Assembly: GCF_000225705.1 (NCBI RefSeq)
Contig: NZ_JH126467.1
Coordinates: 319,153-383,152, forward strand
Source of the DNA: Collinsella tanakaei YIT 12063
GTDB taxonomy: Bacteria; Actinomycetota; Coriobacteriia; Coriobacteriales; Coriobacteriaceae
DNA: 64,000 nucleotides
Direction of reading: 5' to 3'
A program made the translations under genes and the position numbers. Within the stretch, counting starts at the first letter, position 1, and each line of letters starts with the position of its first letter. The notes beneath the pieces are model-generated. The model had not been told where the DNA came from. It saw only the letters and a list, made by a program, of their open reading frames with translations, and searched no databases. Positions 16,905-26,033 of the stretch are shown here, in pieces.

Positions 16905-19094
16905 ATGTCTGACAATCATAGGAAGATGAACGTCGTCTTTGCTTCGGCTGAGGCGGCTCCGTTCGTCAAGACCGGCGGTCTGGGCGACGTTGCGGGCTCC
17001 TTGCCCGCCGCGCTGCAAAAGGCCGGCGCAAACGTTATCGTCATGGTCCCGCTCTATGGGACTATCTCCGATGAGTACAAAAACAAGATGGAGCACGTTG
17101 CAGAGTTCTACGTCAGCCTTGGCTGGCGCAACGAGTATTGCGGCCTCGAGCGCCTTATCCATAATGACGTGACGTATCTCTTTGTCGACAACAAGCGCTA
17201 CTTCGATCGCGATTATCCGTATGGATTCTTCGATGATGGCGAGCGCTTTGCATTCTTCTCCAAGGCGATCACCGAGAGCCTGCAGTATTTGCCCGATGGC
17301 TTTAGGCCGGACATCTTGCACTGCAACGACTGGCATACCGCTCTCGCACCGGTATTCCTGCGCGAGTTCTACCAGGGCATGCCGCTCTACGAGAACGTCT
17401 CAACCATCTTCTCCATCCACAACATCGCCTTCCAGGGCCAGTTCAGCGCTAAGGTGCTCGAGGACATCTGCGGCTTGGCGCACATCCCCGCCGCCGCGTT
17501 CCAACTCACCTGCGGCCACGACGCCGTCAACTTCATGCAGGGTGCTTTGAACTACAGCGACGCCATCACCACGGTCTCCCCCACCTACGCCGGCGAGATC
17601 CAGACGCCTGCCTACGGCGAGCACCTTGATGGCGTGCTCCGCCGCCGCCGCGAGGCCCTTCAGGGCATCGTCAACGGTATCGACACCGACCACTTCAACC
17701 CCGAGACCGACCCCGCGATCGCCCAGAACTTCAGCGTTTCCGATCGCTCCGGCAAGGCCATCTGCAAGGCGAAGCTTCAGGAGGAGCTGGGCCTTACGGT
17801 TCGCGACGACCAACCGCTTATGACCATGGTCACGCGCCTCACCCGCCAAAAGGGCATGGACCTTGTCACCTATGCGCTCGACCGCGTCCTGTCTAACGGC
17901 GTTCAGGTCGCCGTTCTCGGAACCGGTGATTACGAGTACGAGAACGCGCTTCGCTACTTCGCTTCCAAATACCCCGGCCAGATGGCGGCTCGCATCCAGT
18001 TCGATCCCGCCCTGTCCCAGCGCATGTACGCCGGCTCGGATATGTTCTTGATGCCGTCGCTCTTCGAGCCCTGTGGTCTGTCCCAAATGATCGCCATGCG
18101 TTACGGTACCCTTCCCGTCGTTCGCGAGACCGGCGGTCTGAAGGATACCGTCATCCCTTACAACTATGAGACTGGTGAGGGCACCGGATTCTCCTTCGCC
18201 AACTTCAACGGCGATGAGATGGGCGATGCCGTCTTCCGCGGCGCACGTCTTTTCTGGGATAACCACGACGCATGGAACAACGTTGTCACGCAGGCGATGA
18301 ACCAGGACTTCAGCTGGACCCGTTCCGCGAGCAAGTATATGGATCTGTATCGCTGGATGCACCCCGAGGTTCCCGTGTGGGTTCCCGAGTTGGAAGAAAA
18401 GACCGAGGAGATAGCTGTAGAGCCTAAGACAGAGGAAGCCACTGCCGAACAGCCCAAGGCTGAAGAGGCAAAGGCTCCCGAAGCAGAGGCGCCCGCCGCT
18501 AAGCCCGGTCCGGCAAAGAAGGCGGCTCCTCGTAAGACCGCTGCCAAGAAGCCGGCTGCTAAGCCCGCTGCAGAAGCTGTAGAGCCCACTAAGGAAGAGG
18601 CCCCTGCAGCAAAGAAGCCCGCGACCAAGGCCGCCAAGTCCGCATCGAAAAAGTGCGCCGCGGCCGCGACCGCAGCAGAAACTCCTGCGAAGCCTGCTAC
18701 TGCAAAGGCTGCTACTTCCAAGACCACTGCAGCTAAGGCTACGGCGTCGAAGGCCGCTACTACAACGAAGGCGGCAACTAAGGCGACCGCCGCTAAGTCC
18801 ACGGCGGCAAAAACCACTGCGACCAAGGCTGCAACTGCCACCAAGACCGCTGCTGCCAAGACCATCGCAGCCAAGCCTGCTGCAGAAGAGACAGCGCCCG
18901 CAGTAAAGCCTTCCGCTAAGGCAGGGATGAAGGCCGAAGAGCCCAAGGCTCCTTCCTCGTCCGTAAAGACCGCTGCCGCAGCGACCAAAGCTGCCGCCAA
19001 ACCCGAGCCCCAGTCCGCAGCTACGCCCGCGGCTGAGAAGAAGCCTGCTGCAAAGACGGTTTCCTCCGCCCGTAAAACTCAAAAGCGCCGTTAA
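16905..19094 (+). CDS. glgA: Glycogen synthase with long histone-H1-like C-terminal tail
   Basis: The first about 495 residues form a complete GT5 glycogen synthase using ADP-glucose: the KTGGLGDV motif begins at K22, with HNIAFQGQF, TVSPTYAGEI, TRQKGMD, and the C-terminal PSLFEPCGLSQ and ETGGLKDTV motifs. Bacterial GlgA usually ends there at about 480 residues. Here about 233 more residues follow, first Glu-rich (residues about 497-525), then dominated by Ala, Lys, Thr and Pro with repeats such as AAKPA, KAAT and AAKTT, much like histone H1 or bacterial KA-rich tails. The tail is probably disordered and strongly basic. ATG at 16905 follows GGGAGAG. Confidence 0.95.
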   Translation: MSDNHRKMNVVFASAEAAPFVKTGGLGDVAGSLPAALQKAGANVIVMVPLYGTISDEYKNKMEHVAEFYVSLGWRNEYCGLERLIHNDVTYLFVDNKRYFDRDYPYGFFDDGERFAFFSKAITESLQYLPDGFRPDILHCNDWHTALAPVFLREFYQGMPLYENVSTIFSIHNIAFQGQFSAKVLEDICGLAHIPAAAFQLTCGHDAVNFMQGALNYSDAITTVSPTYAGEIQTPAYGEHLDGVLRRRREALQGIVNGIDTDHFNPETDPAIAQNFSVSDRSGKAICKAKLQEELGLTVRDDQPLMTMVTRLTRQKGMDLVTYALDRVLSNGVQVAVLGTGDYEYENALRYFASKYPGQMAARIQFDPALSQRMYAGSDMFLMPSLFEPCGLSQMIAMRYGTLPVVRETGGLKDTVIPYNYETGEGTGFSFANFNGDEMGDAVFRGARLFWDNHDAWNNVVTQAMNQDFSWTRSASKYMDLYRWMHPEVPVWVPELEEKTEEIAVEPKTEEATAEQPKAEEAKAPEAEAPAAKPGPAKKAAPRKTAAKKPAAKPAAEAVEPTKEEAPAAKKPATKAAKSASKKCAAAATAAETPAKPATAKAATSKTTAAKATASKAATTTKAATKATAAKSTAAKTTATKAATATKTAAAKTIAAKPAAEETAPAVKPSAKAGMKAEEPKAPSSSVKTAAAATKAAAKPEPQSAATPAAEKKPAAKTVSSARKTQKRR

Positions 19095-19121
19095 GACCTG
19101 CTGAACCGTCTTAACGCGCAG

Positions 19122-19162
19122 GGCCCCGTTCTCATCGCATCGGTGGGAACGGGGCCGTTTTC
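19122..19162 (+). terminator. Terminator after glgA
   Basis: GGCCCCGTTC pairs with GAACGGGGCC around a 15-base loop and is followed by GTTTT. It closes the glgB-glgA block. Confidence 0.85.
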
Positions 19163-19174
19163 ATGTTTCGATAT

Positions 19175-19204
19175 TTGGTCTCGTCCACATAGATTGCATA
19201 TAAT
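19175..19204 (+). promoter_or_regulatory. Promoter of the GH13-GH77 gene
   Basis: TTGGTC (19175-19180) and TATAAT (19199-19204) are 18 bases apart, just after the glgA terminator. The AAGGAG site of the gene lies about 60 bases downstream. Confidence 0.6.
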
Positions 19205-19277
19205 AGTAACGCTGAGATTCTCATGAACCTGGCATTCGCGCTGGATAGTACCCGTAAATGCGCAAGGAGTCACGTAT

Positions 19278-22200
19278 ATGAACATTCGACACAACAGCCG
19301 TTTGGCAGAGTACCGCTCCCCCTTTGGCGCCGTCGTCATCGGAACCACCGTGGAGCTTTCCATTCGCGTGGACGATATCGATCCCAAAGCGGTTACCGCC
19401 AAAACCCGCATTTGGGTGGACGGAGTCGGTGAGACCATAATCGATATGGATCACAAGGGCGATGGTTGTTTCAGCGCTTCAATTGAGTGCGACAAACCCC
19501 AGCTTAAGTGGTACAGCTTTATAGTTTCCACGCAAGATGGCTATACCTGCCACGTGGGAGCGCCCGTGGGCGTAACGGGCGGAGAGGCGGTCACCTACGA
19601 CTACGCCGATGTCCCCTCATTTCAAATTACCGTCTACAAGCACCGTGCAACCAGGCCGGCTTGGTATGAAAAGGGCATGGTTTACCAGATCTTTCCCGAT
19701 AGGTACCGCCGTGATGCCAATTGGCGCGAGCGCGCTGTAAAAGAGGTTGAAAAGCCCCGCAAGGGTCCTGGAAAGAAGATCGTCTGGGATTGGAATACCC
19801 CGCCTGTCTACGATAGGGCTACCGATAATTCGATCCAGAATTGGGATTTCTACGGAGGCTCGCTTGAGGGAATCCGCGAGGATCTTCCCCGTTTGCACGA
19901 GATGGGCATCACCGCCATCTACCTCAACCCCATATTTAAAGCTCTGAGCAACCACCGCTATGACACCGGCGATTACCTCACCATCGACCCCATGCTTGGC
20001 ACGGAGGACGATTTCAAGGCGCTGGCAAAAGACGCCAAAGAGCTGGGAATAAGCTTGATCCTCGACGGTGTATTCAATCATACGGGCGATGACTCGCTTT
20101 ATTTCAACCGCTACGGCAACTATCCAACGGAAGGTGCCTGGCAAAGCGAAGACTCCCCCTGGCGCGACGCCTACCACTTTAAGGAGGACGGTAGCTATGC
20201 CTCTTGGTGGGGCATCGGCAACATGCCCGCGCTTAATGAGGACTCCCCGCTTGTTCGCGATCTTATCTTGGGCGAGGACGGCGTGATTCGCAAGTGGATC
20301 CGCGCCGGCGCGAGCGGTTGGCGACTGGACGTCGCGGACGAGCTTTCAGATGAATTCATTCGCGATATTAAAACGGCGCTGCTCAAGGAGCGTCCCGACG
20401 GTCTGCTTCTAGGCGAGGTATGGGAAGACGCCTCGAACAAAATTAGCTACAGCAAGCTTCGAACCTACCTGCAGGGCGACGAGCTCGATTCCGCGATGAA
20501 CTACCCCTTCCGTGACATGATGCTCAACTTCCTGCTCGATAAGGAGACCGCGTACCAGGCTGCCGAGCGCATCGAATCGATTAGGGAGAACTATCCGCCC
20601 GAGGCCCTGATGTGCGCCCTCAACCTGCTGGGCAGCCATGATAAACCGCGCGTCGCCTCTGTGCTGGGCGACGGTCCGGATGAGTCGCAGATTCCCGAGA
20701 GCGAACGCGGTCGCTTTAGGTTGGACGAGAACTCCATGGGCCGCGCCAAGGGCCGTTTTTGGCTTGCCACGCTGATGCAGATGACGCTGCCCGGCGTCCC
20801 TTCGATCTATTACGGCGATGAGTTCGCGCTCGAGGGCCTCTCTGACCCCGGCAACCGCCGCACACTTCCTGAAGAGGACGACATCCACGACCGTGACATG
20901 CTAACCATGATCAGGAACGCCTCGGGCCTGCGCAAAACGCTTCCGTTCCTTATCGACGGCACGCTGCAGGCGCGCGCTCTGAACGACGACGTGTTGTGCT
21001 TCAAGCGCCGCAGCGCCGATGGCCAGGTCGCCACCATCTTAATCAACCGCAGCCTGTCGAATACGCGCGTTGTTCGCGTTCCGGTTGAAAACGACATGGC
21101 AATCGACCTGCTGAACGGCAACAATCTAGTTCGCGCGGCAGACGGTTGCGCCGAGGTCAAGCTTTGGCCCTTGGGATCCTCGGTCATCTACGCGAACAAG
21201 CAGCAGCGCCTGCAAAAAGACATGGAGCCCGGTGCGGGCGTTATCTGCCATATCACGTCCCTCCCCAACACCAAGGGAGAGCCCGGCACCCTGGGCGCCC
21301 CCGCGCGTCGCTTCATCGACCATCTCGCCGAGATGGGCATGAGATACTGGCAGGTACTTCCCGTCAACCCCACCGATAGTTTTGGGTCCCCCTATGCCGG
21401 ACCGTCCGCATTCGCGGGCAACGAGTCGCTTTTGGAAGAGAGCGCGAGCGAGATGAGGCAGGCGTTCTCGCAATTCAAGAAGGCCGGCGGCTTCAAGAGC
21501 GCCTCTTACCTGGAATTTGCGCGCGAAAACGAGCAATGGCTCGACTCCTATTGCGCCTTTATGGCGGTCAAAGAGTTCCACGCCGGCGCTTCTCGTCATA
21601 AGTGGCCCAAGATTTTGCAGCGCTACACCGTTGGTATCCTCTCCGATGAGACATTCTCGCCCAGCGCTGAATACCATGCATACGCCCAATATCGCTTTGA
21701 TCGCGAATGGAAGGAGATGCTGGAGTACGCCCATAGCCGCGGCATCCAGATCATCGGAGACATCCCCATGTACGTCTCCGATGATTCGGCAGATGCGTGG
21801 TCGGAGCCCAGCATGTTCTCCCTGGGAAAGGACGGTATGCCCTACGAGATCGCTGGCGTTCCGCCCGATCGCTTCTCTGCAACCGGCCAGGTTTGGGGCA
21901 ACCCCACGTACAACTGGGACAGCATGAAGAAGGATGGATACGTTTGGTGGATGGCGCGCCTGCGCCGCTCCTTCAAGCTGTATGACCGCGTGCGTCTGGA
22001 TCACTTCTTGGGTTTCCAAAACTACTTTGGTATTCCCGCGGGCAAGACGGGTGCGGACGGGCGCTGGCTCAACGGCCCGGGCTTCGACTTCTTCCGGCGC
22101 GCGTATGAGGAATTTGGTCCCCTGCCGTTTATCGCGGAGGACCTGGGCTTGCTTACCCCCGCCGTTCGCGCACTGGTCGCTTCGTGCGGCTTCCCCGGTA

Positions 22201-22583
22201 TGGACGTTCTCGAGTTCGCCGATAACGATGTTCGCCAGGAGATCTGCCCCCATCTGGACAAGATCCTGTACATCTCAACCCATGACACGTCTACGCTCAC
22301 GGGTTTTGTGGGCCGCGCATTCTGCTCGGACAACGACAAGCAAGGCGCCAAGTACCTTGCGGGTGAGATCCTCACACGTTCGCTCAGAAGCCCCGCGCGC
22401 GTGGTCATGATGCAGTTGCAAGACTGCATGTTCCTGGATGATGACGCCCGTATGAACAAGCCTGGTATTGCTGAGGGTAACTGGGGTTGGCAGGCCGATG
22501 AGACGCAGCTCAACGCGTCTTGCAGCAAGATGGCGACGCTGCTCGTGGAATCGGGACGCTTTCACGACGCTAGCGAGCAATAA
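19278..22583 (+). CDS. Fusion of GH13 amylase/neopullulanase-like enzyme and GH77 4-alpha-glucanotransferase
   Basis: This 1101-residue protein joins two enzymes. Residues 1-120 are a CBM34-like beta domain. Residues about 130-640 are a GH13 barrel with nucleophile D351 (GWRLDVADE), acid E380 (LLGEVWED) and D455 (GSHDKPR), plus IFPDRYRR, as in neopullulanase/maltogenic amylases. From about residue 649 a complete MalQ-type GH77 domain starts (ICHITSLPNTKG, WQVLPVNPTD), with D908 (VRLDHFLG), E954 (IAEDLGLL) and D1003 (STHDTST). Together they would cut and rearrange maltodextrins from glycogen or the gut. AAGGAG precedes the ATG. It has its own promoter. Confidence 0.95.
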   Translation: MNIRHNSRLAEYRSPFGAVVIGTTVELSIRVDDIDPKAVTAKTRIWVDGVGETIIDMDHKGDGCFSASIECDKPQLKWYSFIVSTQDGYTCHVGAPVGVTGGEAVTYDYADVPSFQITVYKHRATRPAWYEKGMVYQIFPDRYRRDANWRERAVKEVEKPRKGPGKKIVWDWNTPPVYDRATDNSIQNWDFYGGSLEGIREDLPRLHEMGITAIYLNPIFKALSNHRYDTGDYLTIDPMLGTEDDFKALAKDAKELGISLILDGVFNHTGDDSLYFNRYGNYPTEGAWQSEDSPWRDAYHFKEDGSYASWWGIGNMPALNEDSPLVRDLILGEDGVIRKWIRAGASGWRLDVADELSDEFIRDIKTALLKERPDGLLLGEVWEDASNKISYSKLRTYLQGDELDSAMNYPFRDMMLNFLLDKETAYQAAERIESIRENYPPEALMCALNLLGSHDKPRVASVLGDGPDESQIPESERGRFRLDENSMGRAKGRFWLATLMQMTLPGVPSIYYGDEFALEGLSDPGNRRTLPEEDDIHDRDMLTMIRNASGLRKTLPFLIDGTLQARALNDDVLCFKRRSADGQVATILINRSLSNTRVVRVPVENDMAIDLLNGNNLVRAADGCAEVKLWPLGSSVIYANKQQRLQKDMEPGAGVICHITSLPNTKGEPGTLGAPARRFIDHLAEMGMRYWQVLPVNPTDSFGSPYAGPSAFAGNESLLEESASEMRQAFSQFKKAGGFKSASYLEFARENEQWLDSYCAFMAVKEFHAGASRHKWPKILQRYTVGILSDETFSPSAEYHAYAQYRFDREWKEMLEYAHSRGIQIIGDIPMYVSDDSADAWSEPSMFSLGKDGMPYEIAGVPPDRFSATGQVWGNPTYNWDSMKKDGYVWWMARLRRSFKLYDRVRLDHFLGFQNYFGIPAGKTGADGRWLNGPGFDFFRRAYEEFGPLPFIAEDLGLLTPAVRALVASCGFPGMDVLEFADNDVRQEICPHLDKILYISTHDTSTLTGFVGRAFCSDNDKQGAKYLAGEILTRSLRSPARVVMMQLQDCMFLDDDARMNKPGIAEGNWGWQADETQLNASCSKMATLLVESGRFHDASEQ

Positions 22584-22633
22584 TCGTCCCGCGCCTCCCG
22601 TAATTGGGTAAAGTATCAACCGTAAACGTGAGG

Positions 22634-22669
22634 CGCCCGCCATGTTCAAAATGACATGGCGGGCGATTT
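22634..22669 (+). terminator. Terminator after the GH13-GH77 gene
   Basis: CGCCCGCCATGT pairs perfectly with ACATGGCGGGCG around an eight-base loop, followed by ATTTATG. The T-run is weak, so some readthrough into the small zinc-ribbon gene is possible. Confidence 0.65.
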
Positions 22670-22691
22670 ATGAGAAGCAGAAGGATTTGAA

Positions 22692-22934
22692 ATGGCACGC
22701 TACGACTATCGCTGCGGCAGCTGCGGACACGTATTCGAGGTAGAGCACGGCATGCAGGAGCATCCCGCCGTCGTTTGCCCCCAGTGCGGACAGCCTGCGG
22801 ATAAGGTGTTCTCTGCCAGCGGAATCAAGTTCGAGGGCAGTGGATTCTACAACACGGACATGCGAGGCGGATCGTCTAGCACCAGCGCTACCACCGGTTC
22901 GTGTGGATGCGCCGACTGCCCACACGCCAACTAG
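22692..22934 (+). CDS. FmdB-type zinc-ribbon protein
   Basis: This 80-residue protein starts with MARYDYRCGSCGHVFEV and has a second CPQCG at residues 34-38. The two Cys-x-x-Cys pairs form the small zinc ribbon of the FmdB regulator family. A second Cys group (CGCADC, near residues 71-76) ends the protein and is common in FmdB members. The family was named from an operon of formamide/acetamide use; the function of most members is unknown. A terminator follows at once, so it is probably made alone. Confidence 0.88.
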   Translation: MARYDYRCGSCGHVFEVEHGMQEHPAVVCPQCGQPADKVFSASGIKFEGSGFYNTDMRGGSSSTSATTGSCGCADCPHAN

Positions 22935-22990
22935 GTAACCAACAATTATTCGGTAGCCAACTACTCGGCCAATAGCGCCTAAGAAGGCAT

Positions 22991-23038
22991 ACGGCCCCGC
23001 CGACGGCTTATATGACCGTGGCGGGGCCGTTCTTTTTG
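22991..23038. terminator. Terminator after the FmdB gene
   Basis: ACGGCCCCGCC pairs with GGCGGGGCCGT around an 18-base loop, followed by TCTTTTT. It separates the plus-strand gene from the converging rsmB operon. Confidence 0.88.
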
Positions 23039-23094
23039 GACGAGAATCACGTGGGTAAGAGGCGAGTGGAGCGTTTTCAAGCGCTGCTCAAGGG

Positions 23095-24501
23095 CTAAGC
23101 GCGAACAAGGCGTGCGCAGAAATGGCCGTCCGGTTTACCCGGAGCAGGATGGCTCGCATAGCATCCGATCTCATTCTCGGAATCCCTAATGGTTGTAGAC
23201 GCTTGAGCAAACGCCGGCAGATCGAAGATGTCAGAGCTGCTAACCGGGGCGAGCGTGAACTGGGACCCTAAAGGCGAAAATAAAAACCGCTGGACAACGG
23301 CCATGTTCTCGTCATATATGATAGAGCACGTCGCGTAATAGAGCTCTCCCGCGGAAGCGACCCTCGAGGCGGCAGCGCACAGCAAGTCGAACTGCAATGC
23401 AGGCAACTCGCGCACTATATCTTGTTTCGCGAGGCGCCAGGGAATCTCCGGATGACGCCTCATGGTTCCCGTACCAGAGCACGGCGCATCGAGAAGAACG
23501 GTGTCGAACATCACGTGCGCGCCCGTCTCGCCATCGATTTCGTTAAGAACGGCATCGAGGTCGCGAGCATCGCCGTGCGCAAAGCGTGCCGGCGGTAAAC
23601 CGGCGTCGATAAGCCTAGCGGCATTCATGTGGCATTTCTCTTGGTAGAGATCGACCGCCACGTGGTCGCGGTTCCATCCAGCCCTATATGCCTGGCAAGC
23701 CATGATGAACGTCTTGGTTCCTCGTCCAGAGCCAATCTCAAGGCAGGATCCGGGACGCGTCGCAGATGTAGCGATAAGCTGGGCGCTTGCATCGCTGGCG
23801 ACCGCCTTGTAGGCGCCTAGCGCACCGGAGCGGATATAAGCAGCGGAATCCACGGGTTCGATGCAACCGGGAAGAGAGCCCTTCCCCACGCCGTCGCCTT
23901 GGGCGCAATCTCCCGTAAGCGGATTGAGGTGGAAGGTGACGGGCGCGGGCGTGAGCTCAGACGCGAAGACGTCGCGGGCGGCATCTTGCCCTAAGGAGTC
24001 CTCAATGATCCTTGCAAGCCATACGGGCGTGCCCGACGTGCGAGCAAGCGAGACGATGCGCGCATGAACCGGATCGACCCCTTCCGCCTCACGGAAAGAG
24101 GATCGATTTGATGCGGCGCGGTGGAGCACCGCGTTGGCAAGGCCCGCGGCGCCGCGAGATTGAGAGCGCGCAAGTTCAACACCCTGGCTAACGGCTACGT
24201 TTGCGGGGGCGTCAAGATAGAGCAGCTCAAAGAGCGCTATGCGCAGCGCGCAGCGAACGCGGGGGCTGAAGCGGGTTTTAGGATCGCTACACTGCTGAAG
24301 GAAATCGTCCAGGCACCCGGACGTTGCGGTAACGCCCAGTACAAGGCGCCGCGTTAAACCCGCATCGCGCTCGTCCAGATTTTTAAGAGAGGTATTAGCA
24401 TTCAGCACATCGCGTGCGAACGCATCGCGCCGCCCAACGTCGAGAAGGATGTCGAGCGCTAGACGGCGGGCGGGAGACAAGGTTGTGGCGTGGTCGCTCA
24501 T
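23095..24501 (-). CDS. rsmB: 16S rRNA (cytosine-967-C5)-methyltransferase
   Basis: The 468-residue protein has an N-terminal NusB-like RNA-binding domain (about 10-150, ALDILLDVGRRDAFARDVLN) and a C-terminal SAM methyltransferase. The SAM loop is CLEIGSGRGTKT near residue 250; DAPCSGTGTMRRHPEI and YATCSI hold the two cysteines of the RNA m5C methyltransferases. Length is slightly above that of E. coli RsmB. The ATG at 24501 overlaps the stop of fmt by one base, so the two are translationally coupled. It is the last gene of the metK-priA-def-fmt-rsmB group, a common arrangement for translation and rRNA modification genes. Confidence 0.95.
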   Translation of the reverse strand: MSDHATTLSPARRLALDILLDVGRRDAFARDVLNANTSLKNLDERDAGLTRRLVLGVTATSGCLDDFLQQCSDPKTRFSPRVRCALRIALFELLYLDAPANVAVSQGVELARSQSRGAAGLANAVLHRAASNRSSFREAEGVDPVHARIVSLARTSGTPVWLARIIEDSLGQDAARDVFASELTPAPVTFHLNPLTGDCAQGDGVGKGSLPGCIEPVDSAAYIRSGALGAYKAVASDASAQLIATSATRPGSCLEIGSGRGTKTFIMACQAYRAGWNRDHVAVDLYQEKCHMNAARLIDAGLPPARFAHGDARDLDAVLNEIDGETGAHVMFDTVLLDAPCSGTGTMRRHPEIPWRLAKQDIVRELPALQFDLLCAAASRVASAGELYYATCSIIYDENMAVVQRFLFSPLGSQFTLAPVSSSDIFDLPAFAQASTTIRDSENEIGCYASHPAPGKPDGHFCARLVRA

Positions 24502-25436
24502 CAGGAAATCGAATCCCAGCTAGCATCTTGCCCGCGCAGGCCGGCGGACCAGGAACGTGCATCCATAAGGCGCTTGCCATCGGGCTTGACGGACAGGACC
24601 TCGAACGCGCCGTCCGCGCAGCCGGCGAAAACGCGGCCACCGTGAACCGATAGAACGCCTTGCTGGACGGATGGCGCCGCACCATCAGCCATATCGATGA
24701 GAGAGGCGCCTACAATGCGGGCGCCCTTGCCGGCAAACTCGCAGCGCGCGGGTGCGGTATCAGAAGACGCAAGCACGCGGCGCACGTTATCGAGGGCGGA
24801 TGCAGCCGGGTCGAGCTTGAGCTCGGCTTTGGAGATCTTCGCCGCATGCGTTACCAGCGCCTCGTCCTGAACGGCCCAGACAACCTCATGGGAAGCGAGT
24901 CTGGGCAACGTGTCGACAAGTAGGTCTCCGCCAAGCTTGGCGAGCTCTTGCGTAAGCTGGTCGGCATTTTTACCGGGAACCGAGCAGGTGGCCTGCGCGC
25001 AATAGTCGCCGGTGTCGACGCCGTGGCCAATGCGCATGATGGAGACGCCCGTGACGTCGTCACCCTCTAGGATGCAGCGCTGGATGGGCGCCGCACCGCG
25101 CCAGCGCGGCAACAGCGACGCGTGGACGTTGACGCAGCCCAAAGGCGCGATCGTGAGCACTTCATCGGGAAGGATGCAACCATATGCGGCGACGCAGAAC
25201 ACGTCGGCCTCCGCATCGCGAAGGGCCTTGAGCACGTCTGCATCGATGCGGGTTGCCTCGAGTACGGGGAGCCCCAGTTCATGGGCGGCAACCTTGACGG
25301 GAGACGGCTCGAGCTTCTTGCCGCGCGAACGGACGGCATCGGGCCTGGTAAGCACCAGGGCGACGTCGTGCTCTTGAGCAAGGCGTGTAAGAGATGGCAC
25401 GGCAAACGCCGGCGTACCCATGAAAACTACGCGCAT
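24501..25436 (-). CDS. fmt: Methionyl-tRNA formyltransferase
   Basis: The 311-residue protein adds formyl from 10-formyl-THF to initiator Met-tRNA. MRVVFMGTPAFAVPSL starts the formyltransferase fold. NVHASLLPRWRGAAPIQ holds the catalytic Asn-His pair, and GVDTGD the catalytic Asp. A small C-terminal OB-like domain follows from about residue 205. ATG at 25436 is chosen over a TTG four codons earlier. def lies immediately upstream, the usual partner because it removes the formyl group. Confidence 0.95.
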   Translation of the reverse strand: MRVVFMGTPAFAVPSLTRLAQEHDVALVLTRPDAVRSRGKKLEPSPVKVAAHELGLPVLEATRIDADVLKALRDAEADVFCVAAYGCILPDEVLTIAPLGCVNVHASLLPRWRGAAPIQRCILEGDDVTGVSIMRIGHGVDTGDYCAQATCSVPGKNADQLTQELAKLGGDLLVDTLPRLASHEVVWAVQDEALVTHAAKISKAELKLDPAASALDNVRRVLASSDTAPARCEFAGKGARIVGASLIDMADGAAPSVQQGVLSVHGGRVFAGCADGAFEVLSVKPDGKRLMDARSWSAGLRGQDASWDSIS

Positions 25437-25440
25437 AGGT

Positions 25441-25468
25441 GGTTCCAATCTTTTGGTTCCAATCTTTG
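25441..25468. repeat. 14-bp tandem duplication in the def-fmt spacer
   Basis: GGTTCCAATCTTTT is followed directly by GGTTCCAATCTTTG. The pair fills most of the space between def and fmt and includes the sequence just upstream of the fmt start, so copy number would change the ribosome-site spacing. Confidence 0.7.
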
Positions 25469-25481
25469 GACGATGAGGGAG

Positions 25482-26021
25482 CTACTCGGTGTCGCCGGGC
25501 TTGGCGCCGCGGTCCAGCGCTTCTTGATAGGCCCTTAGCGCATGCACCCGCTGCATGGGAGAGAGGCGCTCGAACATAGTCATGCCATGGAGGTGGTCGA
25601 TCTCATGCTGCAGGCATACGCACATCAAGTCGCCGGAGGCCTCGTAGCGCATAAGGTCGCCATCAAGGTTGTACGCCTCTACAACAACATGATCTGGGCG
25701 CTTGATCTCGCAGTTGATACCGGGAATAGACAGACAGCCCTCGTTATAGGGCACCAGGTTGTCGGACTGTTCGACGATAACGGGGTTGATGAGGATGTAG
25801 GGGTCGTAATCTGACTCGTCCGAATAATCGGTATCGACGATGGCGAGCTGAATGAGCTCACCCACCTGGGGCGCCGCAAGGCCACAGCCGCCGTTCTCGA
25901 ACATGTCGTCTTTCATCTTCTCAACAAGGTGCTCGATCTCGGGCGTAATCTCCTCGATGGGCGCGCACTCCTGGCGAAGACGGGGGTCGGGTGAAAGGAC
26001 GATGCCGTTAAGCTTCATCAC
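25482..26021 (-). CDS. def: Peptide deformylase
   Basis: The 179-residue metalloenzyme removes formyl from nascent proteins. All three motifs are seen: GCGLAAPQVG (motif 1), EGCLSIPG (motif 2, with the metal-binding Cys) and QHEIDHLHG (motif 3, two metal-binding His and the catalytic Glu). The start could be either of two adjacent methionines (MMK). It sits 12 bases after priA. Confidence 0.96.
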   Translation of the reverse strand: MMKLNGIVLSPDPRLRQECAPIEEITPEIEHLVEKMKDDMFENGGCGLAAPQVGELIQLAIVDTDYSDESDYDPYILINPVIVEQSDNLVPYNEGCLSIPGINCEIKRPDHVVVEAYNLDGDLMRYEASGDLMCVCLQHEIDHLHGMTMFERLSPMQRVHALRAYQEALDRGAKPGDTE

Positions 26022-26033
26022 GCTCTCCTTTTG

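Noticed and set aside
17400..19082. 560-codon minus-strand frame opposite glgA
   Set aside because: Gly/Leu/Ser-rich text arising from the repetitive KA-rich tail on the other strand; no family or ribosome site.
18400..19094. Separate histone-like gene after glgA
   Set aside because: The KA-rich sequence is in phase with glgA with no stop, start signal or ribosome site between them, so it is a tail of GlgA.
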